Source: Arthrobacter sp. M2012083
Lineage (GTDB): Bacteria; Actinomycetota; Actinomycetes; Actinomycetales; Micrococcaceae
Length of the DNA: 64,000 bases
Direction of reading: 5' to 3'
Assembly (NCBI RefSeq): GCF_000281065.1
Contig: NZ_AKKK01000018.1
Coordinates: forward strand, 1 to 64,000
In this document: piece after piece, positions 17,446-26,426 of the stretch
Position numbering within the stretch: position 1 is the first letter of the stretch
How the letters are laid out: every line of letters begins with the position of its first letter
Position numbers and translations under genes: made by a program
Notes under the pieces: generated by a model
Databases searched by the model: none
What the model saw: the letters and a program-made list of their open reading frames with translations, nothing else
What the model was told of the DNA's origin: nothing

Positions 17446-17832
17446 CTAATTGTAGCCGAGCAGTTTGCGCAGGGTAGCGGCTTCACTTTCGGTGACGGAA
17501 CCAATGAAGCGGGCCAGGACGGCCTCGCGGTCCGGAGCTGAGCCCAGGACTTCGTGCATAAGTTCGGCGGTGTGATCTGCGCGGCTGGAAACGGCTTGGT
17601 AGCGGTGCGGCCGCGTTCCGCGTTCGCGCTCCACCAAGCCCTTCTTTTCCAGGCGCGAGAGCACAGTGAGGACCGTGGTGACGGCCAGATCCTTGCCTTG
17701 GTGACCCGCGGTGCCGTCACCAGCCTCGGAATCCTGCGCCAGCAGATCCCGCAGTGTGTTGGCAGTTGCAGCCTCCTGGCCTGCCCAGAGCAGATCCATC
17801 ACTGCCCGTTCCAGTTCCCCAAGACTTGCCAT
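17446..17832 (-). CDS. BlaI/MecI/CopY family transcriptional repressor
   Basis: This 128-residue winged-helix repressor shows the N-terminal ELERAVMDLLWAGQEAT-type segment, the recognition-helix region AVTTVLTVLSRLEKKGLVERE, and a C-terminal dimerisation helix. Such repressors bind short palindromes as dimers and are inactivated when an M56 peptidase partner is activated. The start is ATG at 17832, with TAGGGA upstream. It is followed by its M56 partner on the same strand and divergent from cydA. Its -10 candidate (TAGAAT, 17928-17933) lies inside the palindrome at 17929-17945, so autoregulation is likely. Confidence 0.9.
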   Translation of the reverse strand: MASLGELERAVMDLLWAGQEAATANTLRDLLAQDSEAGDGTAGHQGKDLAVTTVLTVLSRLEKKGLVERERGTRPHRYQAVSSRADHTAELMHEVLGSAPDREAVLARFIGSVTESEAATLRKLLGYN

Positions 17833-17928
17833 TGATACGTCCCTACCTTCCGCTCCTGGTGCAGAGTGCCTGCTGCCGGAGCGATGATCCAACATTCCAC
17901 AATAAATCTACCGCTTTTCCTACCTTCA

Positions 17929-17945
17929 TTCTACGTGAGGTAGAA
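17929..17945. promoter_or_regulatory. BlaI-type operator 1 (blaI promoter)
   Basis: TTCTAC-GTGAG-GTAGAA is a perfect 6-bp inverted repeat with a 5-nt spacer. It overlaps the minus-strand -10 candidate TAGAAT of the BlaI-family gene. Confidence 0.65.
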
Positions 17946-18027
17946 CTATCGGCGCGCCGCACCTGAAGCCAAACCCTTGTGCGTGGGTTACGCCACTTGA
18001 AGAATGGGTTTCGGCGGTGGCCATTTG

Positions 18028-18044
18028 TTCTACACTGTGTAGAA
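18028..18044. promoter_or_regulatory. BlaI-type operator 2 (cydA promoter)
   Basis: TTCTAC-ACTGT-GTAGAA is a perfect inverted repeat identical in its arms to the blaI-side site. It contains TACACT (18031-18036), the likely -10 of cydA. Confidence 0.65.
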
Positions 18045-18052
18045 GAGAAGTT

Positions 18053-18069
18053 TTCTACGTGACGTAGAA
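18053..18069. promoter_or_regulatory. BlaI-type operator 3 (cydA leader)
   Basis: TTCTAC-GTGAC-GTAGAA is a third copy, 25 bp centre to centre from the second and just downstream of the expected cydA transcription start. Binding here would block initiation or elongation. Confidence 0.65.
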
Positions 18070-18110
18070 GTAAGGTCATCGTACTTCGGTCCACCGCACA
18101 AAGGACAGCC

Positions 18111-19709
18111 ATGGACGCCTTGGAAATCGCACGCTGGCAGTTTGGTATCACTACCGTCTACCACTTCATGATGGTGCCACTCACTATCGGCCTCGGCCTG
18201 GTAGTGGCCATCATCCAGACCATTTGGTACCGCACCGGCAAGCCCGAGTACCTGCGAATGACCAAGTTCTGGGGAAAGCTTTTCCTCATCAACTTCATCA
18301 TGGGCGTAGCCACGGGCATCGTCCAGGAATTCCAATTCGGCATGGCGTGGAGTGAGTACAGCCGTTTCGTTGGAGATGTTTTTGGTGCGCCGTTGGCCCT
18401 CGAAGCACTGTTGGCCTTCTTCGTTGAATCCACGTTCCTGGGGCTATGGATCTTTGGCTGGAAGCAACTCAAGCGCGGCGTCCACCTGGCGTGCTTGTGG
18501 ATCGCCGTGATTGGTTCAGTTTTCTCCGCATACTTCATCATCGTGGCGAACTCCTGGATGCAGCACCCCGTAGGTGTCGAGATGGTTGATGGCCGACCCG
18601 TGATGACCGATGCCTGGGCTGTGTTCACCAACAACACGGCGCTGGTTGCGGTGCCCCACACACTGTTCGGTGCACTGGCTGTCGCGGGCGCCTTCCTGTT
18701 GGGTATCGCCTGGTATCACCTCTGGCGTCGCCGCCATGATGGCATTGACGTAGTGGGCAAGGACGGCAAGCTGGTTCCCGGCGAGGCCGCAATCCCTGGC
18801 CGTGACAAGGCCGATTACACCGTGTGGATGACATCCTTGCGAATTGGTGCAGTGGTGGCCATGATCTCCTTCGCGGGAACGGCCATCACGGGTGACCTGC
18901 AGGGCAAGCTGATGTTCGAGCAGCAACCCATGAAGATGGCCGCAGCGGAAGCTGCCTGCCATGACGGCACGGGCTTCTCGGTCCTGAGCGTCGGGAACCT
19001 TGGTGCCAGCAACTGCGATGACATTGTGGCCGTCATCGAAGTGCCCGGCATCCTCTCCTTCCTTGCCAAGGGTGACTTCACCACCGAGGTCAAGGGCGTG
19101 AACAGCCTGCTGGGTGAGTACAAGGAGAAGTACGGCACCCACTTGCCGGACAACCCCCTGTATGGTGAGCGCGCCGGACAGGAAATCCAGTACGTGCCCG
19201 TGATGGAAGTGACCTACTGGGGTTTCCGCATGATGATCGGCTTCGGTGGCCTGGCCGCCTTCGCCGCGCTGTTGGCCCTCTGGGTGACCCGCAAGGGCGT
19301 GGTTCCTGAGTCCACATGGCTCATGCGGCTGGCAGTCCTGGGGATCCTTGCACCGTTCGGCGCCAACGCCGCAGGCTGGATCTTCACCGAAATGGGCAGG
19401 CAGCCGTTCGTGGTGGCCCCGAACCCGGACATGAACGGAATCGACCAGGTCTTCATGTTCACCGCTGCCGCGGTTTCCCCGGGGGTCAGCGCAGGAGAGC
19501 TCATGACCTCGCTGGTTGTCCTCACCGCCATCTACGCCGTGCTGTTGGTGGTGGAGGTGAAGCTCTTGGTCAAGTACATCCGCGGTGGCGTGGCCTCGGC
19601 GATGCCCGAACTGGGCCACGCGCAGGACGCAGACGACCAACGTGACAAGAACGACGACGGCACCGGACCGGACAAGTCCGGCGACGACGTCCTGGCATTC
19701 GCCTACTAA
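18111..19709 (+). CDS. cydA: Cytochrome bd ubiquinol/menaquinol oxidase subunit I
   Basis: This 532-residue integral membrane protein carries the haems of cytochrome bd oxidase and oxidises quinol while reducing oxygen. The N-terminal ARWQFGITTVYHFMMVPLTI holds the early conserved histidine, and GDLQGKLMFEQQPMKMAAAE is the start of the quinol-binding Q loop. Two cysteines, Cys283 and Cys302, lie 19 residues apart in this loop, as in the disulfide-bearing mycobacterial enzymes. The C-terminal tail is strongly acidic. The start is ATG at 18111 after AAAGGA. It is the first gene of cydA-cydB-cydDC; BlaI-type operators overlap its promoter. Confidence 0.96.
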   Translation: MDALEIARWQFGITTVYHFMMVPLTIGLGLVVAIIQTIWYRTGKPEYLRMTKFWGKLFLINFIMGVATGIVQEFQFGMAWSEYSRFVGDVFGAPLALEALLAFFVESTFLGLWIFGWKQLKRGVHLACLWIAVIGSVFSAYFIIVANSWMQHPVGVEMVDGRPVMTDAWAVFTNNTALVAVPHTLFGALAVAGAFLLGIAWYHLWRRRHDGIDVVGKDGKLVPGEAAIPGRDKADYTVWMTSLRIGAVVAMISFAGTAITGDLQGKLMFEQQPMKMAAAEAACHDGTGFSVLSVGNLGASNCDDIVAVIEVPGILSFLAKGDFTTEVKGVNSLLGEYKEKYGTHLPDNPLYGERAGQEIQYVPVMEVTYWGFRMMIGFGGLAAFAALLALWVTRKGVVPESTWLMRLAVLGILAPFGANAAGWIFTEMGRQPFVVAPNPDMNGIDQVFMFTAAAVSPGVSAGELMTSLVVLTAIYAVLLVVEVKLLVKYIRGGVASAMPELGHAQDADDQRDKNDDGTGPDKSGDDVLAFAY

Positions 19710-19727
19710 AGCCGAGGGGTACTGACA

Positions 19728-20810
19728 ATGGAACTGTTGCCAACCATCTGGTTCGTGGCCATCGCCGTTTTGTGGACCGGTTATCTCTTCCTGGAGGGTT
19801 TCGACCTCGGCGTCGGCATGCTCATGAAGCTGTTTGCCCACCACAACACTGACCGCCGGGTACTGCTGAACACCATCGGCCCCGTATGGGACGGCAATGA
19901 GGTGTGGCTGCTCACCGCAGCCGGTGCCACCTTCGCAGCCTTCCCCCTCTGGTACGCCTCGCTGTTCTCCAGCCTCTACCTCCCGCTCCTGGCAGTCCTG
20001 GCCGCCTTGATCTTCCGGGCAGTCGCTTTCGAGTACAGGGGCAAGGTGGACTCCGAGCGGTGGCGCAACCGCTGGGACTGGGCGATCGCCGTCGGGTCCT
20101 TCGTGGCCGCCTTCGGCATCGGCGCAGCCTTGGCGCTCACCACCACGGGCCTGCCCTTGAATGCCAACGGAGACCGCGTCGGGGGCCCAATGTCCTGGTT
20201 CAGCGGCTACGCTCTCCTTGGCGGTTTCGGGGTGGTGGCGTTTGCCCTGGTGCACGCGTTGGCGTTCCTTGCCCTTAAGACCGACGGCGATGTGCGGCAT
20301 CGCGCCCGCCGCTGGTTCATTCGCCTGGTGCCGTTCGCGGTGTTGCCGATGTTCGGCTGGATGGTGGCCGTCCAGTTCCTGAGCGGCAAGCCATGGACCT
20401 GGGCATTGGTGGCAGCGGCTATCGTCGCAGTCGTCCTGGCTTGGCGGCTGGCCCGTACGGGGTCTGAAGGGCGCGCCTTCAGCGCCCTCGGCGCGTTCAT
20501 TGTGTGCGCCACTGCCTCGATCTTCGGAGCCGCATTCCCTGTGGTCATACCCTCAACGATCGATCCCGCCTTCAACTTGACCGTCTCCAATGCCTCGTCC
20601 TCCGATTACACGCTGGGCCTCATGAGCATCGTTGCAGCCGTTGGCCTGCCGCTCGTGATTGCCTACCAGTCATGGACGTACTGGGTGTTCCGGAGGCGCG
20701 TAAGCGCGGCCCACATCCCCGAAGCCCACGGGTTCCTGCCGGCAATTGCCGCAAAGGTGATGATCCCCAAGGGCAGCTCACCATCCACGCCAAGCAAATC
20801 GGGAGACTAG
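19728..20810 (+). CDS. cydB: Cytochrome bd oxidase subunit II
   Basis: This 360-residue membrane partner of CydA has about eight to nine membrane segments. It starts with the conserved LPTIWFVAIAVLWTGYLFLEGFDLGVG and continues with GPVWDGNEVWLLTAAGA, both family hallmarks. ATG at 19728 follows a GAGGGG ribosome binding site, 18 nt after the cydA stop codon. It is co-transcribed with cydA and the transporter gene downstream. Confidence 0.96.
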   Translation: MELLPTIWFVAIAVLWTGYLFLEGFDLGVGMLMKLFAHHNTDRRVLLNTIGPVWDGNEVWLLTAAGATFAAFPLWYASLFSSLYLPLLAVLAALIFRAVAFEYRGKVDSERWRNRWDWAIAVGSFVAAFGIGAALALTTTGLPLNANGDRVGGPMSWFSGYALLGGFGVVAFALVHALAFLALKTDGDVRHRARRWFIRLVPFAVLPMFGWMVAVQFLSGKPWTWALVAAAIVAVVLAWRLARTGSEGRAFSALGAFIVCATASIFGAAFPVVIPSTIDPAFNLTVSNASSSDYTLGLMSIVAAVGLPLVIAYQSWTYWVFRRRVSAAHIPEAHGFLPAIAAKVMIPKGSSPSTPSKSGD

Positions 20811-20817
20811 TCGCCCC

Positions 20818-23800
20818 ATGAAACCCGTGTTCCCTTCCGGTTCCGCCACACGATCGGCGCTGTACTCCATTGGCCTGATGTCCGCCCTCAAAGCCTTGTC
20901 CCTGGTGCTCATGGCCCAGGCTGTGGCGGAGATGCTGGCCGGACTCGCGTCCGGGGCAGGGAACTCCGGCTCAGCGGACTGGAACAACGGGCTGGTCTGG
21001 GGCGCCGTAGGAGCGGTCCTCAGGTCGCTGACGGTGTGGGGCCAAGGCATTGCCTCCAGGCGGGCTGCCCTGGGCGTCAAAGAGGAACTGCGGGCACGGC
21101 TGCTGAGGCGCTCGCTGTCCGACGGCGTTTCATCGCCCGCAGCGGGAATGAACGACGGCGGCCTGGCGATCCTTGCCACCCGGGGCTTGGACGCGCTGGA
21201 CGACTACTACACCCAATACCTGCCTGCGATCGTGAACTGCGCTACGGTCCCGCTCCTGATCGGAGCCCGGATCCTCTTCGCCGACTGGGTGAGTGCTGTG
21301 GTGATCGTCCTGACGGTTCCACTGGTGCCGCTGTTCATGGTCCTCATCGGCAGGCACACCGAAGACACCGTCCGGGAGGCGCAAAGCACGCTCCGGAAAC
21401 TGTCCGGCCACATCCTTGAACTTGCCAAAGGCCTTCCCGTCCTGGTGGGCCTGGGACGTGCCACCGAACAGCGCGCAGCCCTGGAAGATATCTCCGAGCA
21501 ATACCGGAGCCGGACCATGGGCACGCTTCGCACGGCGTTCCTTTCCGCGCTGGCCTTGGAACTCATTGCGACGATCTCCGTGGCCGTAGTGGCTGTGTTC
21601 ATCGGCGTACGGCTGGTGCATGGCGACATGGCCCTTGAAGCCGGCCTCCTGGCGCTGATCCTGGCCCCGGATTGCTACCTTCCGCTCCGGGAACTCGGCA
21701 CCGCCCACCACGCAAGCGATGACGGCAGGGCAGCCCTGGAAACCACCAATGCCGTACTGGATGCCCCCTCACACGAGCGCCTGCAGGATCATGGGCCTTC
21801 CAACACCGGGCAGGACGGCATGGAGCAGGCCGGCGTAGTGGTGAGCGGATTGTCGGTGACCTACCACGGAAGGTCCGCGGCCGCCGTCGGGCCCCTCAGC
21901 TTCACTGCCGCGCCCGGGCGCGTTACGGCCCTCGACGGCGACAGCGGCTGCGGAAAGAGCACAGTCCTGGGTGTCCTTGCCGGGCTCATCGGCCAAGGGC
22001 CGGGAGCCTCGGTCGCCGGGACCATCACCGGTGCGGACCCGGGGACAGTGGCGTGGGTTCCGCAACACCCGGTCATGGCCACCGAAACTGTGCAGCAAGA
22101 GATCGAACTCTATCTTGACGGGTACAAGGGGAACGCCTCCGAGGCTGTCACCCGTGTCCTGCGGAAGGCCTCCGCAGAGCACCTGGCTGCCAAGAACCCG
22201 GCGGAACTAAGTCCCGGAGAGTTGCGGCGGATCGCACTCGCCCGCGGACTGGCCCGCGTGGAAGCAGGCGCTACGGTCCTGTTGCTCGACGAGCCCACCG
22301 CCCATCTTGACCAGTACTCCGCAAGCGTGGTTCGTCGTGCCATCGAGTCGCTTCGTGGCAACGTCACCGTGATCCTGGTGGCCCATGACGCTGCCACCCG
22401 GGCGCTCGCCGACTACCTGGTACCCGTAGGGCACCGGCTCCAACACCGGAACTTGGCGGCCGTGGCCACCGGGGCGAGCAGTCCACGCGACAACCGTCCC
22501 GGGGTTGATACGGTCCCAGCGAAGGAAGCCAACCCCCACAGCGGCCTCCCTCCCGCTCCCACGCCCAGCATTCTGCATGGCCTCCTGCGGACTCTGCGAC
22601 CCGTACGTTGGAAGTTCCTTGCCGCAGGTGTCGTGGCCGTCCTGGCCGCCCTCTTCGCGGTGGCACTGTCAGGTCTGTCCGGGTGGCTGATCATCCGCGC
22701 CAGCGAACAGCCGCCCATTCTCTACCTCCTCGGTGCGATCGTCGGAGTCAGGTTCTTCGGTATAGGAAGGGCCGTTCTGCGTTATTGCGAGCGGCTCTTG
22801 ACCCATGATGCCGTGTTCGCTGCCATGACCCGCCTCCGCGGTGCGCTGTGGGCATCGCTGAGCCGCAGGGCCTTGTCCCTCAGGCGCCTCCTCCAAGGCG
22901 GCAACGTGTTGGGCTCCGTTGTTGACGACGTGGACACCCTCCGCGACCTTCTGCCCAGGGTTGTCCTGCCTCCCGTGACTGCCATGGGAGTCGGGGCCGC
23001 GGCGATCCTCGCCACCGCCATCGTTTTGCCAGCGGCCCTGCCGGCAGTGGTGGCAGCCGCAGTCGTCGGTCTGGTGGTTGCCCCGACCCTGGCGGTCCTG
23101 GCTGACAGGAACGCAGCCAAAGCCGAACAGCAGATGCGTTCAGTCGTGCTTCGGGGGGTGGCCGCCGCCCTGGACGCCCGTGCGGAACTAAGCGCCAACG
23201 GGGTGGGAGAGCCGGTCCTCGGTGCGCTGCGCGACAAAGACCGCGCCGCTACACTCTCTGCACAACGCTCCGCATGGGCTGAAGGACTCGGCCAATCGGT
23301 GATTGTCCTTGCGTGCTCCATGGCCGCACTGTGGGCCGGCGCCCTGAGTGCACCCTCCGTGCTGAACGGCACCGTTGCCCCGGAACTGGCAGCCGTCATT
23401 GTCCTGATGCAACTCGCCTTGGTGGAACCCTTTGGGGGCATCGTGTCCGCTGTGCGCCAGGCCCCGGCACTCGCAGCCGTCCTCGGGCGGGTGGCAGCAT
23501 CCGGCGCTTTGGACACCGCCACGCCAAAGAGCCACGCGGAAGAGCACGACGGCGGCACGCGGCGCCTGCCTGATCTGCCCGGCCGGGCGGGACTCGAGTT
23601 GCGGGATGCTTCAGCGTCCTGGCCCGGTGGTCCGAAGGTCTTTTCCGGTGTAAATGCTGTTGCCGGGCCAGGCCGCTGGCTTGCCGTGACCGGCCCCTCC
23701 GGAGCAGGGAAATCCACGCTCCTCTCGGTACTGCTCGGATTCCTGCCCCTGGCGGAGGGAACTGTGAAGCTCTCCGGCAAAGCTGCGTGGTGCCCCCAGG

Positions 23801-24261
23801 AAGCACACCTGTTCGACTCCACTATCCGAGGCAACCTCCTGCTGAGCCGCCCGGCTGCAGCCAAGCCCAGTGAGGCAGAGATGCACAAGGCACTGGCCGA
23901 CGTCGGACTTGATTCAGTGGTGCGAGCGCTGCCCGGTGGGCTCGATGCCCGTATCGGCCCCGGTGGTTCGTTCCTGAGCGGTGGCGAACGTCAGCGGCTT
24001 GCCATGGCGAGGACGCTTCTGACCGGAGCCTCCGTGCTGTTGCTGGATGAACCCACTGCCCACCTGGATGCGGGCTCGGCGCGGGAAATGATGGCCATTC
24101 TGCGCAACGGACTCGAGGACGTCACCGTTGTCCTGGTTACGCATAATCCGGACGATATTGATCCGGCAGATGTGCGGCTGGAACTCCCCGCCGCCAAGGA
24201 TGCTGCAACGCGAAGCAGCGAAGGCGCGGCGGAACTGGTGGGAAGGCCTACTCCTCAGTAG
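20818..24261 (+). CDS. cydDC: CydDC fused ABC transporter for bd oxidase assembly
   Basis: This 1147-residue protein fuses the two half transporters CydD and CydC, which are separate in E. coli and export thiols (cysteine, glutathione) needed for cytochrome bd assembly. Half 1 has a membrane domain (about 10-300), Walker A GDSGCGKST near 375, signature LSPGELRR near 465 and Walker B VLLLDEPTAHLD near 485. Half 2 starts near 580, with Walker A GPSGAGKST near 959, signature LSGGERQR near 1053 and Walker B near 1074. ATG at 20818 is 7 nt after cydB, so expression is coupled. Fusion of this kind is common in actinobacteria. The thiol exported here is unknown. Confidence 0.93.
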   Translation: MKPVFPSGSATRSALYSIGLMSALKALSLVLMAQAVAEMLAGLASGAGNSGSADWNNGLVWGAVGAVLRSLTVWGQGIASRRAALGVKEELRARLLRRSLSDGVSSPAAGMNDGGLAILATRGLDALDDYYTQYLPAIVNCATVPLLIGARILFADWVSAVVIVLTVPLVPLFMVLIGRHTEDTVREAQSTLRKLSGHILELAKGLPVLVGLGRATEQRAALEDISEQYRSRTMGTLRTAFLSALALELIATISVAVVAVFIGVRLVHGDMALEAGLLALILAPDCYLPLRELGTAHHASDDGRAALETTNAVLDAPSHERLQDHGPSNTGQDGMEQAGVVVSGLSVTYHGRSAAAVGPLSFTAAPGRVTALDGDSGCGKSTVLGVLAGLIGQGPGASVAGTITGADPGTVAWVPQHPVMATETVQQEIELYLDGYKGNASEAVTRVLRKASAEHLAAKNPAELSPGELRRIALARGLARVEAGATVLLLDEPTAHLDQYSASVVRRAIESLRGNVTVILVAHDAATRALADYLVPVGHRLQHRNLAAVATGASSPRDNRPGVDTVPAKEANPHSGLPPAPTPSILHGLLRTLRPVRWKFLAAGVVAVLAALFAVALSGLSGWLIIRASEQPPILYLLGAIVGVRFFGIGRAVLRYCERLLTHDAVFAAMTRLRGALWASLSRRALSLRRLLQGGNVLGSVVDDVDTLRDLLPRVVLPPVTAMGVGAAAILATAIVLPAALPAVVAAAVVGLVVAPTLAVLADRNAAKAEQQMRSVVLRGVAAALDARAELSANGVGEPVLGALRDKDRAATLSAQRSAWAEGLGQSVIVLACSMAALWAGALSAPSVLNGTVAPELAAVIVLMQLALVEPFGGIVSAVRQAPALAAVLGRVAASGALDTATPKSHAEEHDGGTRRLPDLPGRAGLELRDASASWPGGPKVFSGVNAVAGPGRWLAVTGPSGAGKSTLLSVLLGFLPLAEGTVKLSGKAAWCPQEAHLFDSTIRGNLLLSRPAAAKPSEAEMHKALADVGLDSVVRALPGGLDARIGPGGSFLSGGERQRLAMARTLLTGASVLLLDEPTAHLDAGSAREMMAILRNGLEDVTVVLVTHNPDDIDPADVRLELPAAKDAATRSSEGAAELVGRPTPQ

Positions 24262-24264
24262 CCT
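24259..24264 (+). promoter_or_regulatory. -10 element, leaderless start at 24271
   Basis: TAGCCT is followed by exactly 6 nt and the ATG at 24271. It overlaps the cydDC stop codon. Confidence 0.5.
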
Positions 24265-24270
24265 GTTGGC

Positions 24271-25281
24271 ATGCCTTTCAAAGACGCAAGCCAAGTCATG
24301 CCAGATGCCGGTGCTACCGGCCTGAACTGGCGACCAGCCACCATGGAAGATGTCGACAACTGGGCAGGCCTGATTGCACGGACGGCTGCCGTCGAAAACC
24401 CTGTTTGGTATGAGAAGCACGGCGACCTGGTCCACGTCCTGGAGTCCACCAAGAATCCGCCGGAGACGAGCACGCTCCTTGGCCTGGATTCCGACGGCGT
24501 GGCGCGTGCCTATGGCCGCATTACCAAGAACCCCGCCGGCGACAAAGCCACCGGAATGGCGTGCGTTGACCCGGAATGGCAACAGCGGGGCATCGGCTCC
24601 GCAGTCCTGGTGTGGCAGGAAGGACAAGTACGCACCCGATTCCAGTCGGATCAGGCCATGGGCCACACCACGGCACCGCCCCGTCTCCGCATCCAGACGG
24701 AGGAACAGCACGAGCATCAGGCAACACTTTTGATGGGTCACGGATACGGTGCCGTGCGCTGGTTCAACGAAATGCACCGGCCCCTGTCCCAGCAACTGCC
24801 CGAGGCACCACTGAGTGCAGGACTCGAGCTCCGGACGCTGGATCCATCGCTCTTTGAACCCGTGCGCCAAGCCCATAACGATGCGTTCAGGGACCACTGG
24901 GGGAGTGAGCCACGGGATGAAGAATCATGGCGCTTCACCCTTGAGGAACCGACGGCCAGACATGACCTCAGTGCTGTGGTTATTGATTCGGACACGGGGG
25001 AGGTGGCCGGATATCAGCTAACCAGCTTTGATCCCGACTCTGCCGCCAATCGCGGTTTCAAGGAAGGCTACACAGAGCTCCTTGGTGTGCGGCGTGCCTA
25101 TCGCGGCCGGGGCATAGCCCAAGCACTGCTCGCCGATGCCATGCAGCGCTACGCCTCGGCGGGTATGAACGTGGCCTCATTGGACGTGGACTCGGCCAAC
25201 CCCACCGGGGCGTTGCAACTCTACTTGGGCATGGGTTATGCGCCAGTGAACCGCAGTATGACGTGGGAGAAGATGCTCTAG
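24271..25281 (+). CDS. Tandem-domain GNAT N-acetyltransferase
   Basis: This 336-residue protein contains two GNAT folds, as in mycothiol synthase-like enzymes. The first acetyl-CoA loop is near DPEWQQRGIGSAVL (about 105-118). The second and better conserved is RRAYRGRGIAQALL near 275-288, followed by DVDSANPTGALQLYLGMGY, the usual C-terminal strand and helix. The N-terminal domain is probably degenerate. The acceptor substrate is unknown. The start is ATG at 24271, 9 nt after cydDC, with its own -10 element 6 nt upstream, so it may be transcribed separately from the cyd operon. It converges on the DinB gene. Confidence 0.85.
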   Translation: MPFKDASQVMPDAGATGLNWRPATMEDVDNWAGLIARTAAVENPVWYEKHGDLVHVLESTKNPPETSTLLGLDSDGVARAYGRITKNPAGDKATGMACVDPEWQQRGIGSAVLVWQEGQVRTRFQSDQAMGHTTAPPRLRIQTEEQHEHQATLLMGHGYGAVRWFNEMHRPLSQQLPEAPLSAGLELRTLDPSLFEPVRQAHNDAFRDHWGSEPRDEESWRFTLEEPTARHDLSAVVIDSDTGEVAGYQLTSFDPDSAANRGFKEGYTELLGVRRAYRGRGIAQALLADAMQRYASAGMNVASLDVDSANPTGALQLYLGMGYAPVNRSMTWEKML

Positions 25282-25284
25282 TTA

Positions 25285-25803
25285 CTAGCCGTCCACATCA
25301 TGGAGGTGATGCACAACGTCGTGGAGGAAGTACTGGGAGAACGTCAGCACGGTGAATGAGGATCCGTTGCTGCGCGTACCGGTGCGTTGCCAGTCATCCT
25401 CGGTGACCCTGGCGAAGGACTCGGCAATTTCCTTGCCCTCGGCCTCCAGTTCGTCGGCCACCGTGCGCGGATCAGCGGAACCGTACTCGCCGTCGATCGC
25501 GGCCTGGTCCTGGTCCCAGTTGGCGAACCGGGCGTCGTCCTCGGTGAGCATCAGGTTCAGCCGCTGGTCGAAGAGGCTGAAGACGTCCCGGACATGGCAG
25601 GCGTATTCCAGGTTGGACCACGTGTGGTCGTTGGGACGTGTTGCTACGTCCTCCCGACGCAGGACGGCCCGCCACCGAGGAAGCATGTTCAGAACGGTGC
25701 CGGGCACCGTGGAAGGAGTCACCGTTGCGGGGTCGAATCCGCATTCGGGGCAGGGCACTGACAGCACCCAGGTCCAGTCTTTTTCATCGGGGATGATCGG
25801 CAT
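25285..25803 (-). CDS. DinB family protein
   Basis: This 172-residue protein has a DinB/YfiT-like four-helix bundle. It keeps histidines where these proteins bind metal: one in the helix NLEYACHVRDVFSLF near 70 and two in FLHDVVHHLHDVDG at the C-terminus. The extra N-terminal CPECGFDPATV is typical of the actinobacterial branch. DinB proteins include thiol-dependent transferases and hydrolases, but the substrate here is unknown. The start is ATG at 25803 with TAGACT 6 nt upstream. It converges with the GNAT gene, 3 nt apart. Confidence 0.85.
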   Translation of the reverse strand: MPIIPDEKDWTWVLSVPCPECGFDPATVTPSTVPGTVLNMLPRWRAVLRREDVATRPNDHTWSNLEYACHVRDVFSLFDQRLNLMLTEDDARFANWDQDQAAIDGEYGSADPRTVADELEAEGKEIAESFARVTEDDWQRTGTRSNGSSFTVLTFSQYFLHDVVHHLHDVDG

Positions 25804-25809
25804 GCGGCC

Positions 25810-25815
25810 AGTCTA
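25810..25815 (-). promoter_or_regulatory. -10 element, leaderless start at 25803
   Basis: TAGACT on the minus strand is followed by 6 nt and the ATG at 25803, with no ribosome binding site. Confidence 0.55.
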
Positions 25816-25933
25816 AGCTGATCCTGCCCGCACCCCCTCTACAGCCCATGAAATATGGTGTCGTTTTCCAATTACTTACGGACCCTGCCAAGAGTAAAGT
25901 TCGTTCCGGGGGGAGAGCCGGAAAGAGAAAACA

Positions 25934-26317
25934 ATGCTCAAGGATCAGCAGGTTGGTGCCGTCCTACCGGCACAGGACATAGCCCGGGCACGCGCGTACT
26001 ACAGCGAAAAACTCGGACTGGAACCCGAAAATCCGGACGCCGACGACAACCTTCAGTACAGGTGTGGCGACGGAACCGGATTCTTTGTCTATCAAACGTC
26101 CAATGCAGGGACTGCGAAGAACACCCAGATGGGTTGGACGGTCAGCGATGTCCGGGCCACGGTGCAGGAGTTGCGTGGCAAGGGAGTCAAGTTCGAAGAC
26201 TACGACTTTCCGGGCCTGAAGACTGAAGACGGCATCGCTACGATGCCCGATGGAAGCGCCGCAGCATGGTTCCTTGACAGTGAGGGAAACATACTGAGCA
26301 TCAACCAAACCGGCTAG
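25934..26317 (+). CDS. VOC superfamily (glyoxalase-like) protein
   Basis: This 127-residue single-domain protein of the vicinal-oxygen-chelate fold has the paired beta-alpha-beta-beta-beta layout. AVLPAQDIARARAYYSEKLGL near 10-31 is the classic start of module one, and DGSAAAWFLDSEGNILSI near the end closes module two. Members include dioxygenases, glyoxalases and antibiotic-binding proteins. The usual metal ligands are not clearly complete, so it may be a binding protein. ATG at 25934 follows GGAAAGAG. It converges with parC across a hairpin. Confidence 0.85.
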   Translation: MLKDQQVGAVLPAQDIARARAYYSEKLGLEPENPDADDNLQYRCGDGTGFFVYQTSNAGTAKNTQMGWTVSDVRATVQELRGKGVKFEDYDFPGLKTEDGIATMPDGSAAAWFLDSEGNILSINQTG

Positions 26318-26340
26318 CCCGTGCGGTGGCTTCACAGCCA

Positions 26341-26384
26341 CGGCAGCACGAAGGCCGGAGGTCTGTAACCCCCGGCCTTTGCCG
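26341..26384. terminator. Bidirectional terminator between VOC gene and parC
   Basis: AAGGCCGG (26351-26358) pairs with CCGGCCTT (26372-26379), supported by an outer CGGCA/TGCCG stem with a bulge. It sits between two converging genes. Confidence 0.7.
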
Positions 26385-26426
26385 TGCTGTTCGACGACCT
26401 CGCGGTGCTGCTCGGGTACCCGCGAA

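Noticed and set aside
18516..20300. 594-codon minus-strand open frame opposite cydA and cydB
   Set aside because: It is a mirror frame of two clear membrane-protein genes; its His/Gly/Gln-rich sequence is typical of antisense GC-rich DNA.
22782..23888. 368-codon minus-strand frame opposite cydDC
   Set aside because: It is antisense to the second ABC half; Arg/Ser/Ala-rich without structure.
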